62,856 nt of DNA from Actinomycetospora chibensis (GCF_028737215.1 NZ_JAQZAM010000027.1:1-62856), one strand, 5' to 3'; positions 37,701-46,465 are shown, counted from the first letter of the stretch. Notes: generated by a model not told the origin, from the sequence alone. Numbers and translations: made by a program.

Positions 37701-40189
37701 TGACCACCACCGAGAACCCGACGGACGCACCGGTCAAGGAGATCGGGCGCGACCGCCGCCGCAAGGAGGACCGCCGGCTCATCACCGGGCGGACCCAGTG
37801 GACCGACAACAAGGCCCTCACCGGGCTGCTGCACATCGCGATCGTGCGCAGCCCGTTCGCCCACGCGACGATCAAGGGCATCGACACCTCGGCGGCCAAG
37901 CAGCTGCCGGGGATCGTCGCCGTCTACACGGCCGCCGACATCGGCGCCGACCAGGTGCAGCTCCCGTGCGCGTGGCCGGTCACGAAGGACATGCGCTCGC
38001 CCCAGCGTCCCGCGCTGGCCGGCAGCCGGGTGAACTTCGCCGGTGAGGGTGTCGCCGTGGTCGTCGCGCGCAGCGCGGCGATCGCCAAGGACGCCGCCGA
38101 GCTGGTCGAGGTCGACTACGACGAGCTCGAGCCGGTCCTCGACATGGAGGAGGCGCTGAAGGACGGCGCCACCCTCGTGCACCCGGACCTGGGCACGAAC
38201 TCGAACGCCCAGTGGGTGTTCGACTCGGGCGAGGCGGGCTCCGGCGGCAACGCGACCGAGGCCATCAGCAAGGCGGAGTCCGACGACGACCAGATCGTGG
38301 TCCGCCGCCGCTTCCGCCAGCAGCGCCTCGTGCCGGTGTTCATGGAGCCCCGCTCCACGGTCGTCGACCCCACGGGCGAGCAGCTCGTCATGTGGTCCTC
38401 GACCCAGGTGCCGCACATCCTCAAGACGATGCTCGCGCTGACCCTCGGCCTGCCCGAGCACAAGCTCCGCGTCATCGCGCCGGACGTCGGCGGCGGCTTC
38501 GGCGGCAAGATCGCCGTGGCCCCCGAGGAGGTCGTCACCCTCCTGGTGTCCCAGAAGCTGGGCAAGCCGGTGAAGTGGACCGAGACCCGCTCGGAGTCCC
38601 TGCTCACGGCCCACCACGGCCGCGACCAGATCCAGGACCTGACGATGTCGGTCACCAAGGACGGCACGATCACCGGCCTGGACGTGAAGCTCCTGGCCGA
38701 CATGGGCGCCTACCTCGGCCTCGTCGGGCCGGGCGTGCCGATCCTCGGCGCGTTCATGTTCAACGCGATCTACAAGATCCCGGCCTACCGGTTCGACTGC
38801 ACCAACGTCTTCACCACCAAGACGCTCACCGACGCCTATCGCGGCGCCGGTCGTCCGGAGGCCACCTTCGGCATCGAGCGCCTGATGGACGAGGCCGCGC
38901 TGGAGCTCGGCATGGAGCCGATGGAGTTCCGGAAGAAGAACTGGATCAAGCACGACGAGTTCCCGTTCACGACGGTCAGCACGCTGACCTACGACACGGG
39001 CAACTACGAGGCCGCGACCGACCAGGCCATGCAGATGTTCGACTACGACGGTCTGCGCAAGGAGCAGGCGGAGCGCCGCAAGCGTGGCGACGTCAAGCAG
39101 CTCGGCATCGGCATCTCGACCTTCACCGAGATGTGCGGCCTCGCGCCCTCGCGCGTACTCGGCTCGCTCGACTACGGCGCCGGTGGCTGGGAGACCGCGG
39201 CCATCCGGATGCTGCCGACGGGCAAGGTCGAGGTCGTCGTCGGCGTCAGCCCGCACGGCCAGGGCCACGAGACCGCGTTCTCGCAGATCGTCGCCGACCA
39301 GCTCGGCGTCGGCTTCGACGACGTCGAGATCCTCCACGGCGACACCCAGTCGTCCTATCGGGGCCTCGACACCTACGGCTCGCGCTCGCTCGCGGTCGGC
39401 GGCATCGCCGTCGTCAAGGCGGCCGAGAAGGTCATCGAGAAGGCCAAGCCGATCGCCGCGCACATGCTCGAGGCGTCCGAGGGCGACCTCGAGTTCGCCG
39501 CCGGGAAGTTCTCGGTCAAGGGCACCGACAAGGGCGTGGGCATCCAGGACATCGCGCTCGCGGTGTTCGCCGCCCACGACTACCCGGAGGGCATCGAGCC
39601 CGACATCGACGCCCACGCGACGTTCGACCCGGAGAACTTCTCGTTCCCGCACGGCACGCACCTCTGCGCCGTCGAGGTCGACACCGAGACCGGGTTCGTC
39701 TCGATGTACAAGTACGTCTGCGTCGACGACGTGGGCAACGTGATCAACCCGCTGATCGTCGAGGGACAGGTCCACGGCGGCCTGGCGCAGGGCATCGCCC
39801 AGGCCCTCTACGAGGAGGCCGCGTACGACGACCAGGGCACGCTGCTCTCGGGCACGCTGGTCGACTACACGCTGCCGAGTGCGGCGGACCTGATCAGCTT
39901 CGACACCGCGAACACCACCACCGCGTCGACCACCAACCCGCTCGGGGTCAAGGGCGTCGGCGAGGCGGGCACGATCGCCTCCACCCCGGCGGTCGTGAAC
40001 TCGGTGCTCGACGCGATCCGGCACCTCGGCGTCAAGGACATCGACATGCCGACCACCCCCTACCGCGTCTGGAGCGCCATCCAGAACTCGTCGGGGACCT
40101 CCGGCCGCGCCGACGAGGCGAACGTCGCCTCGCCGGGTGCCGGTCTCGGCTCCACCGCCCGTGACATGCCCGAGGGAGGCAACCTGTGA
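37700..40189 (+). CDS. coxL: Molybdenum hydroxylase large subunit, form II CoxL-like
   Basis: An 829-residue xanthine-oxidase-family subunit that binds the Mo cofactor. Cofactor motifs GGGFGGK and GQGHETAFSQI and the late glutamate in GVGEAG are present. The active-site loop at 38834-38854 reads AYRGAGR, the form II signature, not the AYxCSFR of proven CO dehydrogenases. CO may therefore not be the main substrate. Length and order S-L-M match carboxydotroph clusters, though true form I clusters are usually M-S-L, again favouring form II. Confidence 0.92.
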   Translation: MTTTENPTDAPVKEIGRDRRRKEDRRLITGRTQWTDNKALTGLLHIAIVRSPFAHATIKGIDTSAAKQLPGIVAVYTAADIGADQVQLPCAWPVTKDMRSPQRPALAGSRVNFAGEGVAVVVARSAAIAKDAAELVEVDYDELEPVLDMEEALKDGATLVHPDLGTNSNAQWVFDSGEAGSGGNATEAISKAESDDDQIVVRRRFRQQRLVPVFMEPRSTVVDPTGEQLVMWSSTQVPHILKTMLALTLGLPEHKLRVIAPDVGGGFGGKIAVAPEEVVTLLVSQKLGKPVKWTETRSESLLTAHHGRDQIQDLTMSVTKDGTITGLDVKLLADMGAYLGLVGPGVPILGAFMFNAIYKIPAYRFDCTNVFTTKTLTDAYRGAGRPEATFGIERLMDEAALELGMEPMEFRKKNWIKHDEFPFTTVSTLTYDTGNYEAATDQAMQMFDYDGLRKEQAERRKRGDVKQLGIGISTFTEMCGLAPSRVLGSLDYGAGGWETAAIRMLPTGKVEVVVGVSPHGQGHETAFSQIVADQLGVGFDDVEILHGDTQSSYRGLDTYGSRSLAVGGIAVVKAAEKVIEKAKPIAAHMLEASEGDLEFAAGKFSVKGTDKGVGIQDIALAVFAAHDYPEGIEPDIDAHATFDPENFSFPHGTHLCAVEVDTETGFVSMYKYVCVDDVGNVINPLIVEGQVHGGLAQGIAQALYEEAAYDDQGTLLSGTLVDYTLPSAADLISFDTANTTTASTTNPLGVKGVGEAGTIASTPAVVNSVLDAIRHLGVKDIDMPTTPYRVWSAIQNSSGTSGRADEANVASPGAGLGSTARDMPEGGNL

Positions 40190-41037
40190 TCCCGGCCCAG
40201 TTCGACTACGTCCGGCCCACCACGGTCGAGGAGGCGCTGCAAGCCCTGCGCGACGGCGGCGACGACGCCAAGCTCCTCGCCGGCGGCCAGAGCCTGCTGC
40301 CGGTGCTGCGACTGCGCATGGCCGACCCGTCGCTGATCATCGACCTCGGGGGAATCCCGGAGCTGCGGGGTGTCCGCGAGGACGGCAACGAGGTCGTCGT
40401 GGGGGCCATGACGTCGCACCACGACGTCACCCGTGACGACATCCTGCGCCAGCACGTCGCCCTCATCCAGGAGGCGACGAAGACGGTGGCCGACCCGCAG
40501 GTGCGCCACCGCGGCACGCTCGGCGGGGCCCTCGCCCACGCCGACCCGGCCGGCGACCTCGCCGCGCCGGCGCTGGCCCTCGAGGCGAAGTTCGTCATTG
40601 CGGGGGCGAACGGCACCCGCACGGTGGCGGCGGCGGACTTCTTCGAGGACTACTTCGCCACCGCCATCGGTGAGGGCGAGCTCCTCACCGAGATCCGCTT
40701 CCCGAAGTACACGGGTTGGGGCGCGCGGTACGAGAAGTTCAACCGGGTCGCCCAGGCCTGGTCGATCGTGGCCGTGGCCGCGACGATCAAGGTCGACGGG
40801 GGCACGATCTCCGATGCCCGTATCGGGCTGACCAACATGGCGGGCACCCCGGTGCGCGCCACGGCCGTCGAGTCGGCACTGGTCGGTCAGAGCGCCACCG
40901 AGGACAATGTGCGCAAGGCCGCCCAGGCGGCCGCCGAGGGCACCAGCCCCACCGCGGACGCGGACGCCGGTACCGACTACCGCGAGCACCTCGCCAGGGT
41001 GCTCACCGGTCGGGCCGTCCTCGCGGCCGCGGGCTGA
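40186..41037 (+). CDS. coxM: Molybdenum hydroxylase FAD subunit, CoxM-like
   Basis: A 283-residue FAD-binding subunit with AGGQSLLPVLRLRMADP and the second flavin motif VRHRGTLGGALAHADPAGDL. It passes electrons from the iron-sulfur subunit to a quinone or other acceptor. The GTG start overlaps the coxL stop (GTGA) and follows GGGAGG. It is followed by a perfect 13-bp hairpin before coxG. Confidence 0.92.
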   Translation: MIPAQFDYVRPTTVEEALQALRDGGDDAKLLAGGQSLLPVLRLRMADPSLIIDLGGIPELRGVREDGNEVVVGAMTSHHDVTRDDILRQHVALIQEATKTVADPQVRHRGTLGGALAHADPAGDLAAPALALEAKFVIAGANGTRTVAAADFFEDYFATAIGEGELLTEIRFPKYTGWGARYEKFNRVAQAWSIVAVAATIKVDGGTISDARIGLTNMAGTPVRATAVESALVGQSATEDNVRKAAQAAAEGTSPTADADAGTDYREHLARVLTGRAVLAAAG

Positions 41038-41085
41038 GTCCTCCGCGGTCCATCCCGTCCGACGATCCGATCGTCGCGACGTCCC

Positions 41086-41115
41086 GGCCCGCCCCCGCAG
41101 CAGCGGGGGCGGGCC
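41086..41115 (+). terminator. Perfect hairpin between coxM and coxG
   Basis: GGCCCGCCCCCGC (41086-41098) pairs fully with 41103-41115 around AGCA. It begins 48 bases after coxM and ends 28 bases before coxG, so it should lower coxG transcription relative to the enzyme subunits. Confidence 0.7.
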
Positions 41116-41143
41116 GCCGTCGTGATCGCACAGGAGGTACCGA

Positions 41144-42016
41144 GTGAAGTTGGAGAACGAGTTCACCGTCCCGGTGGACATCGACACCGTGTTCGACGCC
41201 CTGAACGATCCGGAGAAGGTCACTCCGTGCTTCCCGGGCGCCACCCTCGACTCGCGCGACGGCGACGACTTCACCGGCACGGTGAAGGTGAAGCTCGGCC
41301 CGATCTCGATGACCTACAAGGGCAAGGGCACGTTCGTCGAGCGTGACAAGACCAACCACAAGGTCGTCGTCGACGCCCAGGGTCGCGACTCGCGCGGCAA
41401 CGGCACCGCGTCGGCCAAGGCCACGCTGACGATGACCGACGACGGCGGCAAGACCAAGGTCAACGTCCTCACCGAGATGCAGGTGACGGGCAAGCCGGCC
41501 CAGTTCGGGCGCGGCGTCATGGCCGACGTCGGCGACAAGATCCTCGGGCAGTTCGCGTCCTGCCTCGCCGACGAGTTCGGCAGCAGCACGGCCGGCGGCC
41601 CCGCGGCCGCCACGGTCACCGGGACCGACACCGGGTCCACCGGCGGCAACGGCACCGGCCCCGCGCCGGAGGCCGTGGCCTCGGGCGACGCCGCGCCGGT
41701 CACCGGCCCGCCCGCGCCCGCCCCGGTCTCCTCCGGGTCGGGGGCGCCCGCCGCCGCCGCGATGCCGACCACGGTGGCCGAGGCCGCCAAGGGCGACTCG
41801 GGCGCCAAGCCCGGCGCGTCGGTCGGCGGGGCCGCGAGCGGCTCCGGACAGGCCGCCGCGCAGCCGAGCCAGCCGCGTCGCCAGCAGGTCGAGGCGATCG
41901 ACCTGCTCGACAGCTCGCGCGACGCGGTGATCAAGCGCCTCGTGCCCGTGGGCATCGGCGCCGGCGTCCTCGCCGCGATCATCGCGATCATCCTGGTGGT
42001 CCGCGGGCGCAGCTAG
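41144..42016 (+). CDS. coxG: CoxG-like SRPBCC protein with C-terminal membrane anchor
   Basis: A 290-residue protein. Residues 1-145 form the CoxG/SRPBCC domain (starting MKLENEFTVPVDIDTVFDAL). A Pro/Ala/Gly/Ser-rich linker follows, and one C-terminal membrane helix (VGIGAGVLAAIIAIILVV) ends in RGRS. CoxG anchors CO-dehydrogenase-type enzymes to the membrane and may hand over quinone. The strong AGGAGGT ribosome site contrasts with the hairpin upstream. coxD/E/F maturation genes are not in this cluster. Confidence 0.9.
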   Translation: MKLENEFTVPVDIDTVFDALNDPEKVTPCFPGATLDSRDGDDFTGTVKVKLGPISMTYKGKGTFVERDKTNHKVVVDAQGRDSRGNGTASAKATLTMTDDGGKTKVNVLTEMQVTGKPAQFGRGVMADVGDKILGQFASCLADEFGSSTAGGPAAATVTGTDTGSTGGNGTGPAPEAVASGDAAPVTGPPAPAPVSSGSGAPAAAAMPTTVAEAAKGDSGAKPGASVGGAASGSGQAAAQPSQPRRQQVEAIDLLDSSRDAVIKRLVPVGIGAGVLAAIIAIILVVRGRS

Positions 42017-42043
42017 CCCTGCCCGCGCTCCGCGACGCCCAGG

Positions 42044-42072
42044 GGCCCTCCACCCGCGCCGGGTGGAGGGCC
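42044..42072 (+). terminator. Terminator after coxG
   Basis: GGCCCTCCACCC (42044-42055) pairs perfectly with 42061-42072 around GCGCC, 28 bases after the coxG stop. Confidence 0.75.
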
Positions 42073-42081
42073 TCTGCGCGT

Positions 42082-42348
42082 CTACCGGGCGCCCAGGTTG
42101 GGCCCGGGTGGGACCTCCAGGAAATCGTCCCCGAGGTCGCTGGAGTCGCTCACACCTCCGGAACCCGACTCCTCCGCACCGGACGCTTCGGAAACCGAAG
42201 CATCCCCGCCACCCGACTCCGACGCCTCGGAGCCCGGAGCCTCCTCGAGGAAGTCATCATCAGGACCGCGAACGTGCACGACGGACGCCGAGGAGAACCC
42301 ACCCTCGACGAGGGAGCACCTCGTGATCACCGGCGTGATCACCTCCAC
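42082..42348 (-). CDS. Possible small acidic protein, 88 residues
   Basis: The region 42073-42398 has no recognised gene, but this minus-strand frame encodes an acidic, Ser/Gly-rich protein with two DDFLE motifs (DDDFLEEAPGS and GDDFLEVPPG) flanking a repetitive centre. Internal repetition of DDFLE argues for coding. Against it, the opposite strand is also open, no ribosome site is strong, and the 5' end contains a repeated GTGATCAC. Base composition is lower in GC than in neighbours. No function is proposed. Confidence 0.35.
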   Translation of the reverse strand: MEVITPVITRCSLVEGGFSSASVVHVRGPDDDFLEEAPGSEASESGGGDASVSEASGAEESGSGGVSDSSDLGDDFLEVPPGPNLGAR

Positions 42349-42398
42349 CTGATCAGAGCAGGAACGACCGCGCCGGCGGTGTCTGAAAGGGTCGGTGC

Positions 42399-43412
42399 GT
42401 GCACCTCGGCCCCACGAACACGATCGTCGACGTCCCCGGCCTGCAGGTCGGGCACGCGGACCTCGAGGGCGAGGGCGCGCTGTCGGGGACGACGGTCGTG
42501 CTGCCCGGCCCCGAGGGCGCGGTCGCGGGCGTCGACGTCCGCGGTGGTGGCCCCGGCACCCGCGAGACCGACGCGCTCGACCCGCGCACGCTCGTCGAGC
42601 GCGTCCACGCCGTGGTGCTCACCGGCGGGAGCGCCTACGGGCTCGCCGCCGCCTCCGGGGTGGCCGACGCGCTCGGGGCCGCCGGGCGTGGCTTCCCCGT
42701 GGGGCCCGGACCGGGCGAGGTCGTGCCCGTCGTGCCCGCCGCGGTGGTGTTCGACCTCGGGCGCGGGGGCCGGTTCACGGCCCGTCCCACGGCGGAGACC
42801 GGGGCACGGGCGCTCGCCGCCTGCACCGATGCGCCGCCGGCGCAGGGGGTCGTCGGCGCCGGCTGCGGCACGGTCGTCGGCGGGCTCAAGGGCGGGGTCG
42901 GATCCGCGTCGTCGGTGCTCTCGGACGGCACGGTGGTGGCCGCCCTCGTGGTGGCCAACGCCGCGGGCTCGGCGGTCGACCCGGCCACCGGCGAGCTGTG
43001 GGCCGCCCGGCACCTCCACGCCGGCGATGTCGAGCCCCCGGCCCTGCCCGGCGACCGCACCGCGCTGCTCGCGGCCCTGCGCGAGGCTGCCGCGCCCCCG
43101 ACGCTGAACACCACGATCGGCGTCGTCGCCACCGACGCCGGCCTGACCGTCGCCCAGTGCGCGAAGCTCGCCGCGGTCGGGCAGAGCGGCCTCGCCCGTG
43201 CCGTGCGCCCCGCCCACGGCATGACCGACGGCGACACGTTCTTCGGCCTCGCGACCACCCGGCGCCCGGCCCCCGACCTCGCCGCGGTGCAGGAGCTGCT
43301 CACCGCCGGCGCCGACTGCGTCACCCGCGCCGTCGCCCACGCCGTCCTGGCCGCCCGCTCCGTCGAGACTCCCGCCGGGCACTGGCGCGCGTACCGCGAC
43401 CTCGTCGGCTGA
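42399..43412 (+). CDS. P1-family (DmpA/NylC-like) N-terminal-nucleophile hydrolase
   Basis: A 337-residue P1 peptidase. LTGGSAYGLAAASGV and GAGCGTVVGGLKGG match the DmpA/BapA fold. Members self-cleave before a Ser or Thr that becomes the nucleophile; here the site reads LNTTIG, so Asn237/Thr238 is the likely cut, as in the nylon-oligomer hydrolase NylC. Substrates may be small amides or beta-peptides. Cytosolic, with no signal peptide. It stands alone between two repeat-containing gaps. Confidence 0.88.
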   Translation: MHLGPTNTIVDVPGLQVGHADLEGEGALSGTTVVLPGPEGAVAGVDVRGGGPGTRETDALDPRTLVERVHAVVLTGGSAYGLAAASGVADALGAAGRGFPVGPGPGEVVPVVPAAVVFDLGRGGRFTARPTAETGARALAACTDAPPAQGVVGAGCGTVVGGLKGGVGSASSVLSDGTVVAALVVANAAGSAVDPATGELWAARHLHAGDVEPPALPGDRTALLAALREAAAPPTLNTTIGVVATDAGLTVAQCAKLAAVGQSGLARAVRPAHGMTDGDTFFGLATTRRPAPDLAAVQELLTAGADCVTRAVAHAVLAARSVETPAGHWRAYRDLVG

Positions 43413-43428
43413 GCGCCGGTCGGCTGTC

Positions 43429-43482
43429 GCAGCGAGGGACGCCTCCGCTGCGTCCCACGCAGCCGGGGTGACCCTCGCTCCA
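43429..43482. repeat. Palindromic element, family B (copy 1)
   Basis: AGCGAGGG (43431-43438) pairs with CCCTCGCT (43472-43479), with an inner CTGCG...CGCAG pair. It matches two elements at 49790-49918. It lies after the P1 peptidase stop and may terminate that transcript. Confidence 0.55.
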
Positions 43483-43494
43483 CTGCGGGGCACC

Positions 43495-44166
43495 ATGGAG
43501 GGCGTGGAGGGCTACCGCGAGCGGCCGATCGGGCCCGGGATGGTGCTCTGGGCGAGCGACGGCGGCGCGACGACGATCCTGCCCGACGGGTGCCTCGACC
43601 TGATCTGGAACGGGCGCGCGCTCGTCGTCGCCGGCCCCGACGCCGGCGCCCGCCACCACGACGGCGGCGGCGCGCGTCACGTCGGCCTGCGCTTCTCCCA
43701 CGGGCGCGGGCCGACGAGCCTGGGCGTGCGCGCCGACGAGCTGCGCGACACCACGGTGCCCCTCGACGCGGTGTGGTCCGAGGCCGCCGCGCAGGAGCTC
43801 GCCGAGCGTGCCGCCGAGGACCCCGTGCGGGCGTTCGGCGACGTCGCCGGTGCGGTCCCGGCGAGCGACGACCCCTTCGGCGCCCGCGTCTTCACCGCCC
43901 TGGCACGGGGCGCCGACGTCGCCGGGCTCGCCGACGCGCTGGGCACCACCACCCGCACGCTGCACCGGCGCTGCCTGCCGGTGTTCGGCTACGGCCCCCA
44001 GCACCTCGGGCGCATCCTGCGCCTGCAGCGCGCGCTCGCCCGGGCCCGCACCGGTACGCCGTGGGCCGAGGTGGCTGCCGTCGAGGGCTTCGCCGACCAG
44101 CCGCATCTCGCGCGGGAGGTCCGCACCCTCGCCGACACCACGCCGACGGAGCTCCTACTGCGGTAG
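43495..44166 (+). CDS. AraC-family regulator
   Basis: A 223-residue regulator with an N-terminal sensing domain (TTILPDGCLDLIWNGRALVV) and a C-terminal AraC helix-turn-helix pair (VAGLADALGTTTRTLHRRCL and EVAAVEGFADQPHLAREVRT). It often regulates stress or small-molecule genes; here alkA and ogt lie nearby, so an adaptive-response role is possible but unproven. ATG 43495 is chosen since the frame upstream runs through the repeat. Its stop overlaps the convergent VOC gene by 12 bases. Confidence 0.85.
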   Translation: MEGVEGYRERPIGPGMVLWASDGGATTILPDGCLDLIWNGRALVVAGPDAGARHHDGGGARHVGLRFSHGRGPTSLGVRADELRDTTVPLDAVWSEAAAQELAERAAEDPVRAFGDVAGAVPASDDPFGARVFTALARGADVAGLADALGTTTRTLHRRCLPVFGYGPQHLGRILRLQRALARARTGTPWAEVAAVEGFADQPHLAREVRTLADTTPTELLLR

Positions 44167-44550
44167 CGCCGCGAACAGGTCCACCGGCGCCCCGTCGGGG
44201 TCGTCGACGACGGCGTAGCGCATGCCCCAGAACGCGTCCCAGGGCTCGAGCGCGCCGTGGTACCCGGCCCCGACGAGCTCGGCGTAGAGCGCGTCGACCT
44301 CGGCGGGGGAGTCGCACGCGAACGCCACGGAGCGCCGGGGCCCGCCCGACGGCTCCGTCCAGGACGGGTCGAACGACCGGACGGTGTCCACGGTGTCGAA
44401 CGCGAAGCGCAGCCCGCCGGCGAGCTCGACCTCGACGTGGGGCGCGGTGTCGGCCTCGGGCGGCGCGTCGAGGCCCAGGCGGCGGTAGAAGGCGAGCGAG
44501 GCGGCCATGTCGGAGACGACGAGCTCGACGACGGCGAGGCGCGGAGGCAT
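44155..44550 (-). CDS. VOC-family (glyoxalase-like) protein
   Basis: A 131-residue vicinal-oxygen-chelate protein with two beta-alpha-beta-beta-beta repeats (LAVVELVVSDMAASLAFYRR; later MRYAVVDDPDGAPVDLF). The usual first metal histidine is replaced by Glu in this repeat, so it may be a binding protein rather than a dioxygenase or lyase. A TACGGT box 7 bases before the ATG (44558-44563) indicates a leaderless transcript. Confidence 0.83.
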   Translation of the reverse strand: MPPRLAVVELVVSDMAASLAFYRRLGLDAPPEADTAPHVEVELAGGLRFAFDTVDTVRSFDPSWTEPSGGPRRSVAFACDSPAEVDALYAELVGAGYHGALEPWDAFWGMRYAVVDDPDGAPVDLFAALPQ

Positions 44551-44557
44551 GGACGTC

Positions 44558-44563
44558 ACCGTA
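44558..44563 (-). promoter_or_regulatory. Leaderless -10 box (TACGGT) of the VOC gene
   Basis: TACGGT on the minus strand, 7 bases before the ATG at 44550. Confidence 0.45.
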
Positions 44564-44610
44564 GGGACGCCCGCGGCGCGGGGCTTGGAGCGATCGGACA
44601 CCATGCGCGT

Positions 44611-45498
44611 GTGCACCGGACGCTCGGCTTCACCGCGCCGCTGTGCCCGGACAACCTGTTCGGCCACCTGGTCGCGACGGCCGTGCCCGGCGTCGAGGAG
44701 TGGCACGACGGCGCCTACCGCCGCACGCTCGCGCTGCCCGGCGGGCCGGGGGTGGTCTCGCTGCGGCCGGGCGACGCCGGCATCGACGCCACCCTGACCC
44801 TCACCGACGACGCCGACCTCGACGCGGCCGAGTGGCTCGCCCGGCGCCTCCTCGACCTCGACGCCGACCCGGTGATCGTCGACGACACCCTGCGCGCGGA
44901 CCCCGTGCTGGCCCCCCTGGTCGACGCCGCGCCGGGCCGGCGGGTCCCCGGCGCGCCCGACCCCGAGGAGTTCGCGGTGCGCGCGGTCCTCGGGCAGCAG
45001 GTCTCCACCGCCGCCGCCCGGACCCACGCCGGCCGGCTCGTGCGCGGGTATGGCACGCCGCTGCCCGACGGCCTCGCGGGTCCCGGCAGCACGCTCACCC
45101 ACCTCTTCCCGTCCTCGCCCGCCCTCACAGCCGTCGATCCCGACGAGCTGGCGATGCCCCGGACCCGACGGCGGACGCTGCTCACGCTCGTCGCCGCCCT
45201 CGCCGACGGCGAGGTCGTCCTCGACCCGGCCGACGTCCCCGGTTCCCGTGCCGCGCTCGGCGCGCTGCCGGGGATCGGCCCGTGGACCGTCGACTCGGTG
45301 GCGATGCGCGCCCTCGGCGACCCCGACGCGTTCCTGCCCACCGACCTCGGCATCCGGGTGGCCGCGGAACGCCTCGGGCTGCCGGGGAAGGACCGCGACC
45401 TCGTCGCCCGCGCCGAGGCCTGGCGCCCGTACCGGGCCTACGCCACGCAGTACCTCTGGGCGGCGCTGGACCACGCCGTCAACGTCATGCCAGGCTGA
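44611..45498 (+). CDS. alkA: DNA-3-methyladenine glycosylase II (AlkA)
   Basis: A 295-residue base-excision glycosylase. The N-terminal AlkA-type domain precedes a helix-hairpin-helix with LPGIGPWTVDSVAMRAL and the catalytic Asp in FLPTDLGIR. It removes alkylated purines from DNA. It lacks the Ada regulatory region found in fused versions. GTG 44611 is the first in-frame start after the divergent VOC promoter. A methyl-DNA repair gene (ogt) is 0.5 kb away. Confidence 0.92.
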   Translation: MHRTLGFTAPLCPDNLFGHLVATAVPGVEEWHDGAYRRTLALPGGPGVVSLRPGDAGIDATLTLTDDADLDAAEWLARRLLDLDADPVIVDDTLRADPVLAPLVDAAPGRRVPGAPDPEEFAVRAVLGQQVSTAAARTHAGRLVRGYGTPLPDGLAGPGSTLTHLFPSSPALTAVDPDELAMPRTRRRTLLTLVAALADGEVVLDPADVPGSRAALGALPGIGPWTVDSVAMRALGDPDAFLPTDLGIRVAAERLGLPGKDRDLVARAEAWRPYRAYATQYLWAALDHAVNVMPG

Positions 45499-45524
45499 TC
45501 AGGGCCTCGCCCGAGGAGGTGGCC

Positions 45525-45980
45525 ATGGCGGCGGACGACGCCCTCTGGAGTGCTCTCGGCCGGGTGGCGGAGACGCCGACCCTGCTCGTGGCCTGCGCCT
45601 TCGACGGCGCGCTCGCCGCGGAGGAGGGCGACCCCGCGGAGGCGCGCGCGGAGCAGCAGTCCTCCGAGGCGCTCAACGTGCTCATCGCCCTGCACCGGAC
45701 GACGGTGGCGGTGGTGTCCGAGCGGCCCGCCGAGGAGGTCGCCGAGCTGATGTTCCTGTCCGGCGCCAAGGGCGGCGCCCGCGTCGTCGCCCCCGAGGGC
45801 GTGGCCGCGCTCCGCGACGAGGTCGGCGCAACGGCCGTCGTCGCCGTGGGCCTCGACCACGAGCCGGGTGCCGACGACGTGGTCATCGGCGTCGCGGCCG
45901 AGGCGCCGTACGAGGTCGAGGACGTCGACGACGTCTGCCTGGTGCTCGAGGAGCTGGCGGGCCTCCGTCGCGGCTACTGA
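45525..45980 (+). CDS. Trehalose-phosphatase-like HAD stub
   Basis: A 151-residue protein resembling the N-terminal part of OtsB. The HAD motif I appears as ACAFDGALA instead of DFDGTLA, so the first aspartate nucleophile is lost. SERPAEEVAELMFL matches the OtsB motif II area. It ends well before the cap and motif IV, so phosphatase activity is unlikely. The strong GAGGAGG ribosome site suggests that it is expressed; a binding or regulatory role is possible. Confidence 0.75.
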   Translation: MAADDALWSALGRVAETPTLLVACAFDGALAAEEGDPAEARAEQQSSEALNVLIALHRTTVAVVSERPAEEVAELMFLSGAKGGARVVAPEGVAALRDEVGATAVVAVGLDHEPGADDVVIGVAAEAPYEVEDVDDVCLVLEELAGLRRGY

Positions 45981-45988
45981 GCGGCGGA

Positions 45989-46465
45989 TCAGAACAGCAG
46001 CGTGTCCCGGGACTCCAGATCGAGCAGCGTGCGCTTGCGCTCCAGCCCGCCCGCGTAGCCGGTGAGGCTGCCGTCGGCGCCGACCACGCGGTGGCACGGC
46101 ACGACGATCGCGACGGGGTTGCGGGCCATCGCCCCGCCCACCCGTCGGGCGTCGACGGGCTCGAGGCCCACCGCGGCGGCGAGCTTGCCGTAGCTCACGG
46201 TCTCGCCGTAGCCGACCGAGGCCAGGCCGTCGAGCACCCGGCGGTCCCACGCGGGGTGGGCGTCGAGGTCGACGGGGACGGTGAACTCCCGCAGCGTGCC
46301 CGCGAAGTAGGCGTCGATCTCGCGACGGGCGAGGTCGAGGACGCGCTCGGCGTCCGCGTCACGCGGCTCGTCGGACGCTGCGGGGGAGAACCCGAGCAGC
46401 GTCAGCCCGCGCGGTGAGGCGTCGAGGTGCAGCGGCCCGAGAGGGGTGTCGTGGACGATGCTCAT
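45989..46465 (-). CDS. ogt: Methylated-DNA--protein-cysteine methyltransferase
   Basis: A 158-residue alkyltransferase with the acceptor motif VPCHRVVG and GYGETVSYGKLAAAVG. It moves a methyl group from O6-methylguanine to its own cysteine, a single-use repair reaction. No Ada domain is fused. It converges on the OtsB-like gene with 8 bases between stops. Confidence 0.95.
   Translation of the reverse strand: MSIVHDTPLGPLHLDASPRGLTLLGFSPAASDEPRDADAERVLDLARREIDAYFAGTLREFTVPVDLDAHPAWDRRVLDGLASVGYGETVSYGKLAAAVGLEPVDARRVGGAMARNPVAIVVPCHRVVGADGSLTGYAGGLERKRTLLDLESRDTLLF

Noticed and set aside
37700..40189. Annotation of CoxL as a proven CO dehydrogenase
   Set aside because: The active loop is AYRGAGR (form II), not AYxCSFR.
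42098..42352. Plus-strand open frame opposite the small acidic protein
   Set aside because: Its product is Ser/Pro-rich without internal structure and it overlaps the start region of the P1 peptidase promoter; the minus frame has the more meaningful repeat.
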